Part shown: positions 11,905 through 24,400 of the stretch, in pieces
Position numbering within the stretch: the first letter of the stretch is position 1
How the letters are laid out: each line of letters starts with the position of its first letter
Source: Sisyra terminalis
Lineage: Eukaryota; Arthropoda; Insecta; Neuroptera; Sisyridae
NCBI GenBank assembly: GCA_958496175.1
Contig: OY292275.1
Coordinates: 40,439,701 to 40,503,700, forward strand
Reading direction: 5' to 3'
Length of the DNA stretch: 64,000 bases
Notes under the pieces: generated by a model
What the model saw: only the letters and a program-made list of their open reading frames with translations
Databases searched by the model: none
What the model was told of the DNA's origin: nothing
Made by a program: the position numbers and the translations under genes

Positions 11905-11940
11905 GCTAGGGACACGTGCCTCACGATAAGCACGTGGGCG
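11905..11940. promoter_or_regulatory. Paired CACGTG E-boxes in an inverted repeat
   Basis: CACGTG occurs at 11913-11918 and 11931-11936. They form part of CACGTGC...GCACGTG, a 7-bp inverted repeat with a 10-base spacer, in a short GC-rich island within AT-rich DNA. Canonical E-boxes bind bHLH-ZIP or bHLH-PAS factors. There is no gene near enough to assign a target, so a regulatory role is only possible. Confidence 0.25.
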
Positions 11941-12702
11941 TTTGTTGTAATAAGGTGTTCATAAGCTTTTATACAAAGTTAAAGCTAAAAAATGTTTGTT
12001 AATGTGATTTTTTTGTTAATCAATACTGTTCGGTCTGTTTAAAAATTCCATCTAGAGACTGACTATATTCAACTCATTTTTTAGTTTGTTTTTTTATTGA
12101 TTTTTCTTTACCTTTTGCCCTAAGAGAACTAAAGGACTTTTTAGTCTTTCATGTCTTTCATTTTTTGAGGGATCCAGTATAATTTCTGACTCTAAAAATC
12201 AAAATTTTGTTAGGTAATAAGCCCATTGAACCAAATATGTTTCGTACAGTACTAATGAAATTTTTCAGCAAATTATTTTTAACTTTATTCGCTTCTAATA
12301 TTATATTTTAACGATTTCGCCTATAATTCTCTATCTTTTGACAACTGGGAAAGTTAGTGTTTACAAAATATGTAAGAAAGTACGTATGTACGTATTTACC
12401 TTTAAACTTTACAAAATTTCTAAATTGAATAAACCTTAAGTAAAACTACTCATTTTTCTTAGTTCTTATTCTAAATGTTTATTGAGGATATCGAAAAGTT
12501 CAAATGTTTTTCGATGGTAACATTTCACTGCTACAGTGCAAATTTAAAAATAAATATTCGACAAAAAAAATCATAAAATCGACGAGCATTTGGTCGACGA
12601 TTTCAAATAACAGAAAATTTGGGGAAAAAATTTATCTTTAACTTTTCCGATATTTTCATCGTACCTATCGATAGACTTATTCAAGTGCTATTGAAAAGAC
12701 TA

Positions 12703-12735
12703 ACTACTGTTAACGTGCAAACTACAGTTAACGTG
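12703..12735. repeat. Direct repeat with TTAACGTG
   Basis: ACTACTGTTAACGTG at 12703-12717 and ACTACAGTTAACGTG at 12721-12735 differ at one base and lie 18 bp apart. A related AACTGTTAAA follows at 12741. Function unknown. Confidence 0.6.
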
Positions 12736-12904
12736 AAAGTAACTGTTAAATATAATTAAAGGATATGATTTTTAGACTTCCCGCTACGTAACTAACCATT
12801 ACTATATTAATCCTATTGATTAGTCCCTTTTTTTGATTAATGTCATTCAGTCATTTTTTAAGCTGTAAGGAGTAGAAATCAATTATTAAAAAATAGAAAA
12901 AATA

Positions 12905-12970
12905 ATCCTGTTCCCAATCGTAGATTCGAATTCGGAACCTAACGCTTCGGTAGAGCTGCTCATATACACT
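12905..12970 (-). mobile_element. tRNA-like SINE fragment
   Basis: On the minus strand, AGCTCTACCGAAGCGTTAGG followed by TTCCGAATTCGAATCTACG resembles the anticodon-to-T-arm part of a tRNA-derived SINE. The segment CGAATTCGAATCTACG covers a B-box-like TTCGAATC. I cannot fold a complete tRNA, so this is a tRNA-derived relic at best. Confidence 0.3.
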
Positions 12971-14138
12971 TGGTTGTAAGAAGATATATGTAATTGTCAT
13001 TTAAACTTATATGTAAAGATTACTTATGAAATTTTTTGGATCGAAATAATTTGAACTTTTCAAAAATATTTGAACTTTTTCTCCTCCATCCTATATCCAG
13101 TTGTCAAAAAACAGAACAAGTGTTTAATGTTCTTCTCCTCATTTCGATGTTTTAAATTTTTATTGAATATTATGGCATTGTGAAATTCAAGGAAATTTTC
13201 GTAAAAGTTAAAAAATTTAAAAGTACTATTTATTTCCATTAAACAGTAAAACGAGTAAATCTATAGTTTTATTTTCGATACAAATTTGATTGAAGAAACA
13301 GAAGACTTAGTAATATATCAGAAATTCCAAAGGGATTAAAAATTCCTTTATCGTACAATTTACAATTTTCGTACAAAATACGTATAATAACACGAGTGAG
13401 ATCGTATGGAAACTATGATTATAGATGGAAATACGGTGCTGCACTAGTTGCATAACCACAGCATTTAATAATTTTTTACAGGACATAATGGGGGTTGCTT
13501 TTTCCTTATAAGGCTGTATTTCCTTGCCGTCGCTTCCCAAAATTCTATTTGCTAAGACGAAAATGGTAAGACGGCGTCTCAAAGAATGCTAATAGCTAGA
13601 CGTTAAGTAAATTGTAAAAAAACTTAATGTTGTTTGTGCAACAATAAAGTAGGTACTATACGTACTATACCTTTCGTTCGGATGTATCAACATTTTTTTT
13701 TATTTTTTCATCAAGCTTTTATAAGTAAATAAGATTTTTAACTGGCTCAAGAGCATAAAAGCCTTATATGACTCAAAAGTAAAATACTATAGTAATTTTG
13801 AATGAAAACTTAAGTAGATAAAGATAATTATTTTATTATTGAAACATAGTGAGAAGATTTTATCGATAAAATGTATTAAAAACTTCCAAAAATATTGCAA
13901 CCTCAGTGTTGAAATACTACGATTAAAATACTCATCAATTTTATTGGTGTTATACTCGTATAACATATGTAAATTGAATTTCCTATACCGAAAAATATGC
14001 AAAAGAACATGAAAAAGTTTAAAAAAAAATTCAACAGATTTTCAAGATGAGTGAAAGAAAGGCAATGGTTCCAAAATTGTCAAAAAATTTAACGAAAATT
14101 GAACAGATTTTTTTTATTGTCATATCACCGATCATTTT

Positions 14139-14176
14139 TAACATTATTCTAACATTATTTTAACATTTTTAACATT
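14139..14176. repeat. Short tandem repeat of TAACATT
   Basis: Four consecutive variants of TAACATTATT / TAACATTTTT occur in about 38 bp. Simple low-complexity repeat. Confidence 0.6.
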
Positions 14177-14350
14177 AAACTTTGATTTTCTAAGACAGTA
14201 TTATTTAAAATAAAGATCTTTCCTAAAGTAACCTTAAGGGAAATCCAATGACAAATAACATGATCATTTCCAAAGAAAAAAACCGTCCTTTATATCATTA
14301 TTTTGCAATTGAAAATTATCGTTTTGAAAAATTTGAAATGAAATTGTCGC

Positions 14351-14634
14351 TGTCCTATAAATAGGACAAAAAAAATCAGAGCTCACTTTAGAGCATTGTT
14401 TTATAATCCATTAAAAATCATTACCAGTATATGGAAAACGCAATCAGGAAAAACGATCTATTTCAAAGCAAATTTTCTGGATGCTTTTTACCTTCTTAAA
14501 TTTTTGTTTTGTGCTTTGAAGGAATTATCCACAAAATACAATATGTTCTTATGCAGTTCATTATAGATGATTCATCCAAAAAAATTCTTTTAAGTTTTCG
14601 GGAAAAAAACGACTCATGTCGCTTTTAGCGACAT
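14351..14634. repeat. Pair of perfect hairpins
   Basis: TGTCCTA-TAAA-TAGGACA at 14351-14368 (7-bp stem) and ATGTCGCT-TTT-AGCGACAT at 14616-14634 (8-bp stem). Both contain TGTC...GACA arms, and GTCGCTGTCC just precedes the first. They may be ends or parts of a small inverted-repeat element, but no target duplication was identified. Confidence 0.35.
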
Positions 14635-17600
14635 CAATATCCGGCGACGTTCCATTTTCTACTTTGTTATTTATAAAATTTGCATTTTTTTATCAACCCA
14701 ATTCTAAATTTTTCTTTTGTTGCTAAATTTTTATTATGATTCGTTTTATTTGCAAATTAAATTAAAAACAAAAGAGAAAATCGTTAACAGATATTGATGT
14801 AGCTAAAAGAAACATGAGCCAGGTCAAGATATCATTCAAAATTTCTATACTATTTTACTTTTGACCCTTATCCTTTTGGGTGAGTTAAAAATCTAGTAAG
14901 TTTATAAGCCCATGATAATAAAATATTTCTTTAGATTTTCTGACGAAATTCGAATAATATATCATCGATGATGCATTCAGATATTCCATCGAAAGACATG
15001 TACTTACGAAATATATAATAAGTGCATATTAATCTCCCTTATAGTTGTTCTACATACTATTTATGTCATTTATGTATTCAGAAATAAAAAAAGCTCTGAA
15101 ACAAAGTAGCCAAAGAGAAATCAGGATTATCACTATTCAAACTTTTCAACTCAAACTTCTGGTTTAGTAGTGGCATCTGTTAGGTACTTACGGAAGTAAG
15201 AAAACTCTATGCTCTGTAAGCTCCGTAAACTCACACAATACGATGTAGGTTTCGAAGGTTAAATATTTCTGAAATAAATGTTGGAAAAAAGGAAAATTTA
15301 ATAAAACAAAAACAAATTAAATCCACTGATAGTTTATATTAAAGATCAGAATATATTATATGTAGATCTCCATAAAAGACGCATTTTAAAATGAATTTTA
15401 CCATTTTATATCAACATTTTAACTATTCTTATACACTATTATTTTGACGAGGTATTTTTCATTACATAGTTATTATATTAAAAACAAATTTATTACATAT
15501 TTCGGATTATCATTTTGAAAAATGCATCGTAGAAAAACTACACTCACAATTCATAAAATTTCACACCACAATTTACTTGTTTTCTTTTTCACTCATATAT
15601 ATAATTCTCTTGAGCAGAATTTTAACTACTTACTTATATAATAAATTTAAAAATTCGTGAAAATAATATTGTATAAAATAAAACGGTACATTTTGCCTAT
15701 TATAATAGATAAATCCCTCAACATCTAAATAGTACATAAAAAATAATATTTACTAGACTTTTAAATACTTGATAATTAATTTAAACAAAATTTAATGGTG
15801 ATTTGGAGGAAAATATCTAATACAAATCAAATTAAAAATTGTCTTTATAGGATTTCCTTATTTGAATAAGACTTTTCAAATCTGAGGTAAACTATTTCAT
15901 ACACATTTTTTTAAATCTATTTAAAAACAAATACATATAAAGAAATGTGCAATTATATTTTAAGTAAACAAAATAACTGTTGTGAGTTTTTCGTATTAAA
16001 ATCATTGCTTCATTGATTTTCATGTTATTTTATTTTTAAACTCAAATTTGAATTTTAGAGCAAATTAAAAATATTGAGAAAAAATAAAACGATAAACAAA
16101 GTTGACAAAAGCTTAGAATTACAATATACATACAAATCTATAAAATTAGTCACATTCTGTAATTTACAACGATAAATTCAGCCATATAAGTATATCTAAC
16201 ACACTTAAGAAGCTACATCTCTTTAGAGACTTTAAGAGTATATTAAACGTAGTACAAGAAATTGCATCAACTGGGTATTTCTATTAATTAAATCTATTTT
16301 ATTTGCACCACACTAATCACAATCTAACTGTTCAAATTTTGATCTAATTACTAAAAAAAGAAATTTTCCTATACTTTTAAGTGTGTTAGATTTATTTAAA
16401 AATGAAAAGTTTGTAACGCTCTTAATTAGAAAACAATACTAAAAAGCATTAATTATTTTCACTAATTGAAAAAGAAAATGATAAACATTTTTAAAATGAT
16501 TAATAAGATTCTAATAATAAATTTATAAATACAATCACAGTATAAACGGAAACCATTATAATATAAAATTATTTAGTCAAATTTGGTTGCACATTATTTT
16601 TTATGACGTCAATTCAATTTGACAATATAAATTGGCCTCCAAATTTTTATTTTGACATTATTTTCAAAACAAGAAAAAAAAGTTTTATAACAGTTTATAT
16701 CGTTTTCGAACATATAAAAGAACGTTTATTTTATTTAAATTCTCTTTATTGACGATTAGTGAAACCGAGAGGAATGATTTTGACAAAACCAATACAAATT
16801 TTCGATTTAGCCGCCAAATATACAAAAGTAATGGAAGTATGAAATTTATCTACTTAGAAAAAATACATTCAGGTATTCATTTTTCATAATTATCAGTTTT
16901 GGGATACATTTACAGAGGAAATTTATTAAATAAGATTTAAGTTTCAATTATGTGTACGGAAAAAATGTAATAACACTAAATATTAGTAATGGTTGATTAA
17001 CTAAAATTCTAAGAAACATTATTTTTAAGCAACTTAAACTTATTTGGAACTTAACATGAATTTTATTGGTTTTTAATTATTATAAATTTTTTTAGTAATA
17101 TTAAAAACCAAAACAGGAACAAAGTTTCTGTATCCCAAAAATACTTGCGTAAAGGTACGAATGATTAAACCTTATCTTAAATTTACGAAATTTTTAAGAA
17201 AGTTTTTAGAAATTTTTCACTGTGACTGATATTTTCTTATTTGTAAAGCCATTTTGTTTTTTAATTCGACTCGTTATTACTGTATAATTTGGCACGATTC
17301 CGTTTCTTGCTTCTAATTCATGAACTCCGTTGTTATTAATATAAAGTAGAAGATATAAAACGAAAATTTACTGAAAAAGGCGGCTTGAGAAAGTGATTGC
17401 TTACGAGTAACCAACAAAAATGATAAAGTACAGTAAAATGTAGAATTCTCTAAATTTTACTTGCACTTATTTTTCACAAATTGTGCAAAGTGAATTGTAA
17501 TTAATGCGTGGTGTAAGGAATATCCGATACACTCTTCCGATAAGGATATTTCATCTAAACATCTTTCACAATCTTTAGATGCAATGTGTAAATAACATTT

Positions 17601-18400
17601 ATAAAAATCTGATTTTTCACACTAATTCTTATTCGGTATTTTTTTAAGAATAAATCGTGCTCGATAGATAAGATGCGTAAGAAAATACCTTCCTTACATC
17701 ATGCTTTAGTACGTAAGGTTTTTATAATCAACGCCCAAATATCAAATGCAATTTATAAAATTAAACATGACACTAGAGGTATTAAGATATTTTCAATTAT
17801 GTCAATTGGAAAAATAATGTGAACTGAGTACAAAAATAAAGACGATTTTTTTCGCAAAGTTGATATACTGATAACCCATGTGACATCATCACAACAATTC
17901 TATAATTTTGGGATAATTTAACAACGTCACGCATAATAACAATAAGCAAACTTCATCGTACGTATACCAAATGTTCAGTTTATAATAATATAGCTATGTA
18001 CATAAATTTTAAGTAAGAAACGTTATAAAATAAAAATCTTAGAACACAAAACAAATGTGTACAGGAGAGATACATAATTTTATAACTTCCCTTTGTCCAT
18101 TAAATAAAAGCATAATTTCAGCACAACTAAATAATCATATAATGTAATAATAAATATATACATAAAGGAACAAAATACTTGCGACTCTTACATCTAATAA
18201 ATTAAATTGTTTTGTTTGCAATTTCTAACACAACAGAAACATTTCCATATTTTTATTTCTTTTTTTTCCTTTTTTATAACAAAATAATAAAAAAAAACGC
18301 TTTCCTTTCTCATTCTTACAGTTTTCGTAATTGGTAATGTCGTTTTATCATCTCACTATAGTAACCACTGACGAAATCTTTTTCCGAGTATTTCAAAAAA

Positions 18401-18747
18401 GAAAAAACAGAGATTCATCTACACGAAAAATGATCACAACATCAGACTAGTCTTTTAATATCCTTAAATTTTCTAAAACAATCAAGTAAATGCAAAATAC
18501 GATACACGTGTTTGAATTATTCTAAACAACCTTTTAACTAATCAACAATCGGTACCCCCTTATCTCACTTTCACACAACAAAACACGTGTATCTGGGGGG
18601 TTTTGTATACTAAGACTAGTTAGATGTTGCGAGTCATTAAAATATAAAAACTAAATTTTACAGTTGTCAAAACGGCAAGATAATTTGGTTGCTTGTAGTG
18701 CTAGAGATGTGATGTTTGATCGCAGATGCGTGGCATATTACGCGCGA
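18401..18747 (-). other. Probable AP-4 3' untranslated region
   Basis: Sequence just downstream of the AP-4 stop. It includes a 13-bp inverted repeat (18501-18593). A canonical AATAAA on the minus strand occurs at 18252-18257, but I cannot say whether it is used, so the 3' end is not fixed. Confidence 0.4.
18501..18593. repeat. 13-bp perfect inverted repeat containing ACACGTGT
   Basis: GATACACGTGTTT at 18501-18513 and AAACACGTGTATC at 18581-18593 are exact reverse complements separated by 67 bp. Each core, ACACGTGT, is itself palindromic and contains CACGTG. The loop holds CCCCC (18554-18558), which could alternatively pair with the G run at 18595-18600. It lies 155-250 bases beyond the AP-4 stop, so it could fold in the 3' UTR or act as two E-boxes in DNA. 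Confidence 0.55.
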
Positions 18748-21414
18748 TCACGAATGCTGTTTGACAACGATAACACCAGGGCGTGTTTGCTGTTGCTGTT
18801 GCACTTGACTCGAGTGGAACTGTAAAAATGGATTCATTTCCACTTGGAGCAGTCGATGTGTGATTTCTGATGGTTTTGTGGTGAGCGCTAATGGCGTCTC
18901 TTGAGCGGGAGCTAGTGTTGTGGAAACAATCGTGCCTCGTTTACCATTAGGCTGTTCTTCAGCAAACAGATGATCTCCTTCTAAATGGCGAATTGCTTCC
19001 ACAATAGTTTCAAGATTTTGCCGAGAAGTGTTCGCTACATATAATCTCGCTTGCGGACAGACTTCATCATGAGTTGATGGCGAAGGTAATCGTTCGACCT
19101 CCACTTTGGGTTCAGCTTTTATAGCAGCCTCAAGTGCACTGGGTAGCTGCTGTGGACTTGGAGAGCGTGATACAGGTGGTGAGTATGAGGATACAACGGT
19201 TTGGGTCTGAGCTACAGGTGGAACATTTTCCATACTGACGACTTGCATATCATCAGGCAACGAAACCAACACAGTTTCTTCAGTATTCTGATAAATTTGT
19301 GGTGTATATACGACTTGTGTTTCCATTACTTTTAACTGATCTTCCAGTACCATTCGTAAGCGTCGCTCGCGTTCTAATTGCGCACGGACTTCAACCAATT
19401 CTGAATTCAATTGTGAGATTTTATTTGGAGGAACGGCAGAAATAATTCCAACAGGCTCCGGTGACATTGAACCAATACCTTCATCTGATGATTCAGTATT
19501 CGGAAGTATCATTTCCGGTTTTCGTTTCTTTGGAGGTACCTCACCACCTTCATGTTGGTTCACCAACCTCTTCAACTGACAGTTTTGTGAAAGAAGTCTT
19601 GTCTTCTCTTGTTCCAATGAATAAATGTATTCTGCTGTTTGTTGCAAAATTGCAGCCTGCAAAAAAGAAACATCAATTAGTTTTCAAATTAATCTCACTT
19701 AATTACTAGCACATTAATTTCAAGTCGGATACATGTGTATTTCAATGAATGGATGCCTTTTAAAAAATCAGAAATCATTTACAAGTCGTGTTATACAAAA
19801 CTATCGCTTTGAAAGATTTATACAATGTAAACTTAGACATTGTAGCTTCCTATAAGAGAAACAGAAATGCGTAACGAATTTATTTCTGTTTCATAGACCT
19901 TGAAAAGTTTATTCAGAGGCATTTAATGGGGCCAGTCTTCTGCTTTAAAAACATCTAAAAATATTTCTTGCATTTTTATTTCAGCACAAGTGCAAACACT
20001 CTCGTACTAAGACCTACATTAAGTTAATCAATGAAATCGGTAGACTTTTTTCTCGTTTAAAACATAACCTTTGGTAAGCTGTAATTTAAAAAACTAACAT
20101 ATAATTTGAATATACAATTCTTTTCGACAAGTTTAAATTAAAAAATTTGCAAGGTTAGCCTTGTACTGTTCAGCATGAGGTCATGGATTTCAATTTTGTT
20201 AAATAAAGCGTAGTATTGATATAAAATTGCATGAACATTTGACTTATTCTTTTAATAATTTCTGTTCTGAAATTCTAATAAAATCGACATCGCGTGTATT
20301 AAAACAGAATTAATTATTTTTAATTAAAAAAAAATAAAATAAAAATGATTATTCAAGTTTTAAAAATTCCCCTTTTTTCTAAATTAATTAGCTGTTGTAT
20401 GCGCTTCAATTTGTGTAAGCTAAATATCTAACCACGTGGAATTTTTTTCACACAGTAAAATTCAGTCACCTTAAGGTATATTGGTACGTATATTGAATTA
20501 AAAAAAAAAAAAATAAGTGAGATTTAAATGAATAAAGGTCTCATGAAATTTAGCATAAGATAAAAAGGCAAACTTCCTTTGTTTTGTTTAAGCATACACC
20601 TGTCCCTAGGGATTTACACAATCTATAAAAAAAACGTGTTTTTAGTATTATTTTATTTTCAGATCCTTTCCATTTCTTTTTTATATCTTCAATCATTGAA
20701 TGTAAAAAAAAACTTATATATCTTAGGCTTATAAAATAAACCACGCTTTTTTTAATTTTTAAAAGACATAATATTATTTTTTTAATCCGACTTTAATCTT
20801 GCCTAGATCAAATAATATAATAAAGCTTTTAAAATTTTACGTTTAACACCATAAAAAAGAATGAAAAAGAAAATTGTTATTTTATTCTTAATGAGCTAGT
20901 TTTATAAAATTCCTTTAAATCCTTGAATTTAAAAATGACAAAACAATTATACCCAACTGATTTTTTCGAAATTAAAAATAATTCGTTTCACAATTTTAAA
21001 GATTTCAATATAATTTTATTGTGAGTTTATTTATCTTTATCAAAACAATTAAAACTTGAGCAATGCTTCATTTTATTTCTCGAAATCCATAAATATGTTT
21101 TTACGTATTTAACTTCTGAAATCCAGTTTAACATCAACTTAAGCTGTAGCAGTATGTGCAATTATGCTTTAATCACGAGCAAAATGAAACATTTTCGTCA
21201 AAAGTTTTTGGCTCAGTCAATTATTAGATATTTTTAATCAAAATATATAATAAATTTTGATTTAATTTATTTAATATAGTTTACAAAAGTAAACCATTTA
21301 TATGAATAAGAACAAAAGTTCAAACAAATGTATTTTTGACGTATTGCAGAAATACATATTTCGATTGCCCCGCAAACTTTCTCAGTGGTCATCAAGTAGC
21401 TATGGATCGCTCCG

Positions 21415-21488
<74 letters not shown>

Positions 21489-24400
21489 ATAATTTTGTCA
21501 TTTTTTGATTATACTTTAGTTGAATTTTGTAGATAAGTTTAACTAAAAATAAATTAATTTAATCGTTACTGTGAGCAAACTAAATGTGAGTCCATTTTTC
21601 ATACTTCCATCATATTTTAATATTTAATGATATTTTTCTATCTTCTTTCTTGTATTTACCATAATATTTTTTAACCAATAGACAGCTTTTAAACTGGAAT
21701 GCGTTGCGTATGAAAATTGCAATGTGCATATTTTCAATAGATCTTGGTTTACAGATTTTTATTAACGCTAGAGCCGCTTAAGATCTTAGCAGTTATAAAT
21801 AAAATTTTAAAAAAATCACAACAGATACTTGAAACTAGTAAATGAATAGGTTTTTTAAAGCAAAAACAAAAATCAAAGTTTGGATCCCAAATCTATGCAA
21901 TCGGAATTTTGAAATTCTAGGAGAGAAATACTAAACTAATATTCATTAAAGTTATAGGTAATTCGTAATATTTAGAAAAACATATTTTATTCAAACTTCT
22001 GGTTGATCTGATAGATGATATCTGTTTTTAATTGAAAATTGATAGATTTTCGAAAGTCTTATTTATTCTTTCTTGATTTTTTATAATAATTCCAACTAGA
22101 GCCCTACCGACTTTTCGGTTTCGGTAAAACATATGCCAAAGACACAACTATATTCAAAAGTTTTATGCGAACTCTGAAACTATCGGTGTAATGTATTGAA
22201 GGGTTTTATGAATCAATCTTTTATCAGAATTGCAGAGAAATCTTAAATAAATAAATCGATTTTTGTCTGGGTCACTACTTGAGCCCATATATCAACTATC
22301 CACAGTCTGATAAAACATAACACCATTAATAAAACTCGGAATATACAAACCATAGTTTTCGAAGCTACCAAATCGCAAACAACACTTGAAAAATACGTCT
22401 GTCGGAAAAATTTAACTTAAACGACATAAATATTTAATTTAACGACATATATATTTTTACTCCATTATAAAACTATAACGCCAATAGCCAAAAAGAAATT
22501 ATCCACCATTGAAAATGCGAAAATCCTTACTTAAAAGTAAACAGTAAAATTTAGAGTTTATAGAATAAAAATTGGAAGCAACTGTATTTTAGATTCTATA
22601 ACTACCCTATGCCTGATGATGTGTCTCGATCACGGCGTTTGTAATCAAACTCCTCCGAAATGGCTGGACCGATCTTTATGAAATTTTTTATGTATATTTG
22701 GTAGGTATGTGAATCGGACGTAAGAGATTAGGGTGTCCTTTGGCATCTTCCGCAATTTTTGCTCACATTATTATATATTGCTATACATTATTTTTGATCA
22801 TTGATGGCTGTGATTTGTTTTGAAAAACGCATAGCGACCGTTTGAGTTTGACATTTTTTATTCATTTATATCCTGTCTAACATTTAGCCCCCCTCCATTA
22901 AAATAATTTTTCTGGTGTCCATTTGGGTCTGTCTTTCCTTATCTTTTCAAATTTCTTGGCTGCTCTAGATTTTTGGGATCAATCACCCCTTGGTTAATCT
23001 AAGTACAGATCTTCGATTTGATATGGGTTGGCTTCGATTTGAGCTCTTTAATATGGACTTGGTTCTTTTTCGATACAATCTGAATAATTTTCTTTGTGTT
23101 ACTGTGCGATTGATCGTCTAGATTTGTTGGATGTAGGTGCATATGTGCTTTGTTAAAAACTTTGGTAAATATGAATCAAACCATTGTGAAATGAACAAAT
23201 GAATGATAATATTGATTTATTTGGAGGCTGACTAGCCGTCTCACTACTCCCACTGTTGTCTATTTATTAAATGTCCGACCATATGGTCTCGGAAATCAGT
23301 TGTGCTCAGTGAATATGATCGAAAATGAGCCAAACTTCTCTCAGCTGATTTGAACGAAAGACAACGATATATAACAACAAAGCATTGCTCACTGAATAGA
23401 GCGAATAGCATACGATAATGTATTATTCTCTACTACTGTATAATATATTATGTGTATTTAAAAAAAACGACCACGTCATAATTGGCTGGTTTGTGTCTGC
23501 ATCGTGGGTTTTAGACGTAGTGTTTCCATTTTACTGTTCGCTCTCCGCTGAACTCCACAAACTCTTCTGATGTTGTCTATGTCGTTGTACAGACTGCGGT
23601 TGTTGTTGCTTGTTGTTTGTATCTATTTATAGACTATGGAATGCGGTAATTACACCGGCCTTGTACGGTCTCTGGCGCTCCACGCTTATACACTCACCTC
23701 TTCTGTCTTCTGTATCATTATCTTTTCTTCGACCATTTACTAAACATGAACAATTCATGAAATTTAAATATCCAACGTAAAATCAAATAGCGGTCAACCA
23801 TCCCAAATAAACAAGTCCTATGTAACCCGCATCATTTCACCCAATAGAATTAACTCCGGATTTACCATTCTTATTTTGATACCTTATTACCAAGATTCGC
23901 ATTATTTCATAAAACGCATTCTTATTTGCATACAGTTGGTATACCAACTCATTAACCACAAATAAGATTGATGCAAATCATTTTTATTCAACAGTACAAT
24001 GCATGCGTTCAATAGCAAATATTTTAATGAAATGGTTTTATAAATCTCAACATAAGAAAAGTAATCTCCACGTCAGTTTCAAAAGCTATTCTGGAACATT
24101 GAACAAACTGAACGATTAGACTTTTCCTCTTAATGTTTTTTTTTTCTTCGGCTCTGTAATGTTAGAATTTAGATGAACTTATCGAAGGTTTAATCAAAGA
24201 ACCGACCTATCCAACGGTACATTTTATTTTTATACGAGCGCACCTTTCATAACATGGCTAAGTCACGTCAAAATATTAAATAAACCAGAAAATCTTTTAG
24301 AAAATTCACTTTAAATACTAGAAATGATTTCTGAGAAATAATGTACGTCATAATCTGCATGAATTATTCAACTGCAACATGTCTACTATAAAATTGAAAA

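Larger units (their letters stand above)
11941..18400. other. Long gene-free region, scattered small repeats
   Basis: About 6.5 kb of AT-rich DNA. I see a tRNA-like fragment (12905-12970), a direct repeat (12703-12735), a TAACATT tandem (14139-14176) and two hairpins (14351-14634), all entered separately. The minus-strand frame at 13307-13582 has no family motif I recognise. The right part may include distal 3' untranslated sequence of AP-4, whose extent I cannot fix. Confidence 0.4.

Noticed and set aside
13307..13582. 91-codon minus-strand frame beginning MRRRLTIFVLANRILG
   Set aside because: The first 30 codons look slightly coding-like but match no family I know, and the rest is AT-driven.
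21302..21536. Frames with long YI repeats
   Set aside because: Translation of a (TA)n microsatellite.
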